DNA of 64,000 nt from JAUVUV01 sp964548275 (GTDB taxonomy: Bacteria > Gemmatimonadota > Glassbacteria > GWA2-58-10). Each line of letters starts with the position of its first letter. Within the stretch, counting starts at the first letter, position 1. The notes under the pieces are model-generated. The model was not told the origin of the DNA and did no database searches. It saw only the letters and a list, made by a program, of their open reading frames with translations. The position numbers and the translations under genes were made by a program. Of the stretch, positions 60,512 through 64,000 are shown piece after piece. Location of the stretch: positions 8,987 through 72,986 of the forward strand of contig CAZJQI010000017.1 in NCBI GenBank assembly GCA_964548275.1, written 5' to 3'.

Positions 60512-62044
60512 TTAGAGAATATACTTTCGCAGGTCCTCATCCTCTACCAATTTTTCAAGCTTCTCACGCACGGCAGCCTTGGTTACAGTGGACTTTTTCT
60601 CTTCGATTTCGGGCAGTTCGAAAAGCAAATCTTCCATCAGGGCGAACATTACTGTATGAAGGCGCCTGGCGCCGATATTCTCCAGCTTCTGGTTGAGCAG
60701 GAATGCCATGCGCGCGATCTCCCTGACCGCCTCCTCTTCGAAAGTGATTTCTGCACCCTCGGTTCGTACAATCTCGGTGTACTGTGTGATCAGGGCGTTG
60801 CGCGGTTCAGTGAGGATGCGGAAAAAATCATTCTCATTTAGCGGATCGAGTTCGACTCGTATCGGGAACCTGCCCTGAAGTTCGGGGATCAGGTCGCTGG
60901 GTTTGGTGGAGTGGAAAGCGCCTGCGGCGATAAAAAGGACATGATCTGTGCGTACCAGCCCATATTTGGTGGGCACATTGGAGCCCTCCACGATCGGCAG
61001 CAGGTCCCGCTGGACGCCTTCCCGGGAGACATCCGGGCCGGTCTTGGAGGGCGGCCCGGCGATCTTATCGATTTCATCGAGGAAAACGATTCCGGAGCCT
61101 TCCACCCGGTCGATAGCCTCGTTGACCACGTCCTCCAGGTCGATCAGTTTCTGCATCTCCTCCTGGGCCAGGATGCGACGCGCCTCAGTTACTGTAACCT
61201 CACGCTTTTTCTTTTTCTTGGGCAGCATTTCCTCGAGCATTTCGCTTATATTCACATCCATTTCCTCCAGACCCGGTGCGCTGAAAAACTCGACAAACGG
61301 CATGCCGCGTCCGGAAAACTCGATCTCCACTTTCCGGTTATCAAGCTTGCCTGAACGCAACTGTTTGCGAAGCTTTTCGCGGATTCGCTCGCGGCGGGAT
61401 ATGGCCTCATCGATTTCCCGCTCCTCGATCTGGGTTTTCTCCTCTGGTATTTCTCCCAGGGTTTCTATCCTGGCCTCATAGATCTGTGCCTCCTTCCATG
61501 AATCGCTGTCGGCTGCCCTGGCCGCCTTCTTTTTATCAGGCATTGGGGGAAGCAAAAGATCCAGGATGCGTTCCTCGGCTGCCTTGGCCGCTTTTTCTTC
61601 AACCTCCGTTTCCCGTTGCTCTCTTACCATTGCCATGCTCAGTTCCACCAATTCGCGAATGATCGATTCCACATCGCGACCCACATAGCCGACCTCGGTG
61701 AACTTGCTCGCTTCTACCTTGATAAAAGGCGCACCGGCCAGGCGGGCCAGCCGCCTGGCTATCTCGGTCTTGCCCACGCCGGTGGGACCGATCATGATCG
61801 AGTTGTTCGGCATGATCTCCTCCCGGATTTCCTCGGGCACATTCTGGCGGCGCCAGCGGTTGCGAAGACTGATGGCCACACTTTTCTTAGCGTTTTTCTG
61901 GCCGATAATATAACGGTCCAACTCCTTCACTATCTCACGCGGCGAGGGTTCCTTGGACAGATCGATCAGGCATTCCTCTTCCTCATCTTTAACTTCAGCC
62001 GGAGGCGCAATTTTTATCTCAGGCTTTTTTTCATTTCCGTGCAT
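60512..62044 (-). CDS. hslU: HslU, ATPase subunit of the HslVU protease
   Basis: A 510-residue AAA+ unfoldase. Walker A GPTGVGKT is at 86-93, Walker B is [13 protein letters not shown], and the C-terminus DLRKYIL that docks into HslV is conserved. The I-domain between is longer than average (residues about 150-320, rich in Lys/Glu), and an N-terminal extension of about 28 acidic residues precedes the conserved [15 protein letters not shown]. The ATG at 62044 follows AGGGA. It lies 20 bp after hslV. Confidence 0.95.
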   Translation of the reverse strand: MHGNEKKPEIKIAPPAEVKDEEEECLIDLSKEPSPREIVKELDRYIIGQKNAKKSVAISLRNRWRRQNVPEEIREEIMPNNSIMIGPTGVGKTEIARRLARLAGAPFIKVEASKFTEVGYVGRDVESIIRELVELSMAMVREQRETEVEEKAAKAAEERILDLLLPPMPDKKKAARAADSDSWKEAQIYEARIETLGEIPEEKTQIEEREIDEAISRRERIREKLRKQLRSGKLDNRKVEIEFSGRGMPFVEFFSAPGLEEMDVNISEMLEEMLPKKKKKREVTVTEARRILAQEEMQKLIDLEDVVNEAIDRVEGSGIVFLDEIDKIAGPPSKTGPDVSREGVQRDLLPIVEGSNVPTKYGLVRTDHVLFIAAGAFHSTKPSDLIPELQGRFPIRVELDPLNENDFFRILTEPRNALITQYTEIVRTEGAEITFEEEAVREIARMAFLLNQKLENIGARRLHTVMFALMEDLLFELPEIEEKKSTVTKAAVREKLEKLVEDEDLRKYIL

Positions 62045-62064
62045 TTGGCATTAATCCCTGAACA

Positions 62065-62610
62065 TTAAAGTTCCAGTACTGTGATTTCCCGGTTGGTGTA
62101 GATACAGATATCAGCCGTGATTTCGAGCGCTTTTTCCACGATCTCTTTCGCACCGAGCTCCGTATATGCCAGCAGCGCGCGGGCAGCGGCAAGGGCCAGC
62201 GAACCGCCTGAGCCGATCGCCACTATCCCGTCATCCGGCTCGATTACATCCCCGTTTCCACTGATAATAAAACTGTGGCTGCTGTCGGCCACGGCAAGCT
62301 GGGCCTCCAGGCGTCGAAGGTATTTGTCAGTGCGCCATTCCTTGGCCAGCTCCACTGCGGCTCGGGCAAGGTTAGCGGGGTGGTCCTTGAGCTTGGCCTC
62401 GAACTTCTCGAACAGGGTCAGTGCGTCGGCCACCGAACCGGCAAAACCTGCAAGCACCTTGCCCTCCTGAAGGGGGCGCACTTTTTTTGCGCCAGCCTTG
62501 AGCACTGTATCACCGAACGTAACCTGGCCGTCTCCCCCCAGGGCCACGCGGCCGGCTTTGTGAACCGAGAGGATCGTTGTACTATGATAGACAAAGTTTG
62601 ATTTACTCAT
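62065..62610 (-). CDS. hslV: HslV, peptidase subunit of the HslVU protease
   Basis: A 181-residue N-terminal-nucleophile peptidase. The mature catalytic Thr is Thr11 in [10 protein letters not shown]; the ten residues before it are a short propeptide to be removed. [20 protein letters not shown] and the Gly-rich [15 protein letters not shown] are typical. It sits between a tyrosine recombinase and hslU, the common xerC-hslV-hslU order. Confidence 0.96.
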   Translation of the reverse strand: MSKSNFVYHSTTILSVHKAGRVALGGDGQVTFGDTVLKAGAKKVRPLQEGKVLAGFAGSVADALTLFEKFEAKLKDHPANLARAAVELAKEWRTDKYLRRLEAQLAVADSSHSFIISGNGDVIEPDDGIVAIGSGGSLALAAARALLAYTELGAKEIVEKALEITADICIYTNREITVLEL

Positions 62611-62750
62611 TTGACCAGAATGTCCTCACGCGCTGGGCAGCGCATTTAAGGGCTGAAAATCTGAGGCAAGATTCAGCAAGCTTCCCTGCAAATTTTCAGT
62701 GCCAACTGCTTAATATTAATTGATTGTTATCTCTCACCGCAAGCAGTCAA

Positions 62751-63653
62751 TTATGAGCCGCTTCTGGGATGGGCCTGCCGGTAGACTTTTTTCAGCCGAT
62801 CAACGGTGAGGTGAGTGTATTTCTGGGTGGTAGAAAGACTAGTATGCCCCAGCATTTCTGCAATTGACAAAAGATCGGCCCCAGCTTCGAGCATGTGGGT
62901 TGCAAAGCTGTGGCGCAAGGCGTGAGGCCCCATCATGCGCGAATCCCCGGCCCGGCGGCAGGCCTCCAGCACGAAACGCTGTACCTGTCGCGGGAGGATT
63001 CTTTTACCCTTTGAGCTTACAAATAGAGGATCGCCTGGGCAATATGCGCCAAATTTCCTTTTCCTTTCATCCAGGTACCTGGAAATCGCTTCGGCAGCAA
63101 CCCTTCCGACCGGGACGATCCGTTCTTTCGACCCCTTGCCCAGCACCAGAACCTGTCGTCGAGCGGGGTCGTAATCAGCCAGATTCAAGCCGGTAAGTTC
63201 GCTCAGACGGAGGCCGGAGCTGTAAAAAAGCTCCAATACCGCTTTCATGCACAAGTCACGGTAGGTGCTGCCATCCACCGCCTCCAGCAGCTTTACAGCC
63301 TGTTCCCTGGTAAAATACTCCGGGTGGCGGCGCTCTGTTTTGAGCGACACCACAGAGCCTGCCGGGTCTGCCTCGAGTTCACCGTTGCGGAGAAGATATG
63401 CAGTGAATCCTTTGACTGCCGCCAGCTTGCGGTTGATCGTGGTTTTGGCCCGGTTTTTCTTAGCAAGCCATGCCAGGTAGCTTCGCACATCGAGCCGGTC
63501 AAGACGCCTGATATCCGCCCGCTCCTCGCCCCGGTAGTCGGCGAGAAAGGCGCAGAACTCGGCCAGGTCCCTGCCGTAGGCAGCAACTGTATGCTGGGAG
63601 TAATTTCGTCTCAGGCTCAAATGCCTGAGAAATTCCTTGATTTTCGTTTGCAT
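62751..63653 (-). CDS. xerC: tyrosine recombinase XerC/XerD-like
   Basis: A 300-residue site-specific recombinase for chromosome-dimer resolution. The catalytic residues are all visible: Arg149 (SGLRLSEL), Lys173 (LGKGSKE), His244 and Arg247 (HALRHS), His270 (MLGH) and nucleophile Tyr279. The N-terminal SAM-like DNA-binding domain is typical. A GGGGGGA ribosome site precedes the ATG. First gene of the hslVU operon; it resolves dimers at dif, and no dif site was recognised here. Confidence 0.93.
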   Translation of the reverse strand: MQTKIKEFLRHLSLRRNYSQHTVAAYGRDLAEFCAFLADYRGEERADIRRLDRLDVRSYLAWLAKKNRAKTTINRKLAAVKGFTAYLLRNGELEADPAGSVVSLKTERRHPEYFTREQAVKLLEAVDGSTYRDLCMKAVLELFYSSGLRLSELTGLNLADYDPARRQVLVLGKGSKERIVPVGRVAAEAISRYLDERKRKFGAYCPGDPLFVSSKGKRILPRQVQRFVLEACRRAGDSRMMGPHALRHSFATHMLEAGADLLSIAEMLGHTSLSTTQKYTHLTVDRLKKVYRQAHPRSGS

Positions 63654-64000
63654 TCCCCCCGGCTTTCTGCTGAAACTGCTCTGTTTCCAGAGAACCGCAT
63701 TTTTTATGCCGGAACCTTGTTTCCGGACAAAGCCATCCTTTAAAAGGCTTTATTCGGGAGTTAAGGATTTATTATAACAATTTTTTTTAAAGGTATCCAT
63801 TATTTTCTGACTTAAAAGGGAGATTGTAAAACCCCGGCTGAGAAAATGGGATTCAAAAGATAGTCAGGGTAAAAACAACACAAGACGGAACATCGTCTCA
63901 TAGCGAGAATTACCGGGAAGAGGCGAATACATCAACTGCCTTTCTTAACCCGGATTATTCATAAATTCTTTGGCCGATTTTCTAAATTATTGATTACTAA
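63654..64000. other. intergenic region with hairpins, and a repeat end at the window edge
   Basis: 347 bp upstream of xerC to the window end. It contains CCGGAA/TTCCGG (63709-63726), AAAGCC/GGCTTT (63729-63751) and the MITE-like end at 63942. No ORF recognised; promoters for the xerC operon must lie here. Confidence 0.55.
63942..63965. repeat. MITE terminal repeat copy, 22 of 24 identical to 6891-6914
   Basis: TTCTTAACCCGGATTATTCA and the next four bases match the left end of the element at 6891-6914 with only two changes. The body, if present, lies beyond the window edge. Confidence 0.6.

Noticed and set aside
59488..60540. Ornithine carbamoyltransferase start at 60540
   Set aside because: The extra 30 residues overlap hslU and do not resemble the family; ATG 60450 gives the normal N-terminus.

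Overview
The window looks like chromosome from an uncultured bacterium of the FCB superphylum or a neighbouring candidate phylum (Glassbacteria- or Latescibacteria-like). This is inferred from content, not from any marker-gene placement. Supporting features are a GWxTD-domain protein with TPRs, a PQQ-type propeller protein ending in an 'NFPNPFNP' sorting module, a large FG-GAP/VCBS protein, Tat-exported Gfo/Idh/MocA and TIM-barrel proteins, GatCAB, and a tandem BadF-type ATPase protein. Most genes are GC-rich (roughly mid-50s percent by eye). Non-ATG starts (GTG, TTG) with good ribosome sites are common.

Layout. 1-5.8 kb: a lone SIS-domain protein, an unknown gene, and a complete etfB-etfA-fixC-fixX operon. 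5.8-9.9 kb: CYTH phosphatase-like protein, a cloverleaf-shaped inverted-repeat element, a GntP permease and a methyltransferase. 9.9-11.9 kb: an AT-rich island holding a DNA methyltransferase and a PD-(D/E)xK nuclease (type II restriction-modification). 11.9-23 kb: a secreted/Tat 'carbohydrate' region (19-repeat FG-GAP protein, glycosyltransferase, two Gfo/Idh/MocA proteins, xylose-isomerase-like protein, 803-residue secreted protein). 23-31 kb: ACT protein, Ste24-type CAAX protease, D-2-hydroxyacid dehydrogenase, SAM hydrolase, a radical SAM protein resembling tetraether/membrane-spanning lipid synthases, and an NrnA-like DHH phosphoesterase. 31-37.5 kb: acyl-CoA dehydratase activase/DUF2229 pair and a propeller protein. 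38-44 kb: histidine kinase-helicase operon, then a second AT-rich restriction-modification island whose methyltransferase is fused in frame to a GC-rich, apparently resident helix-hairpin-helix (Cdd1-type) gene. 44-49.7 kb: Tat-tagged DegT aminotransferase, gatC-gatA-gatB with a clear terminator, SPASM radical SAM protein. 49.7-58.3 kb: a second cloverleaf element, an overlapping operon (O-antigen ligase/TPR, 12-repeat solenoid protein, HEAT protein), an unknown gene and the GWxTD protein. 58.4-63.7 kb: xerC-hslV-hslU-argF-gcvT on the minus strand.

Beyond the genes, the window contains a graded family of palindromes sharing a G4-6CACGG / CCGTGC4-6 type stem: short 28-bp dyads in several intergenic gaps and two long elements (6.9 kb and 49.8 kb) in which the stem encloses three hairpins in a cloverleaf. 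Island 1 ends inside a half-copy of the short dyad. The strongest leads are the cloverleaf elements, the methyltransferase-HHH chimera, the lipid-synthase-like radical SAM gene with its structured leader, and the solenoid operon. No rRNA, tRNA or CRISPR array was recognised.
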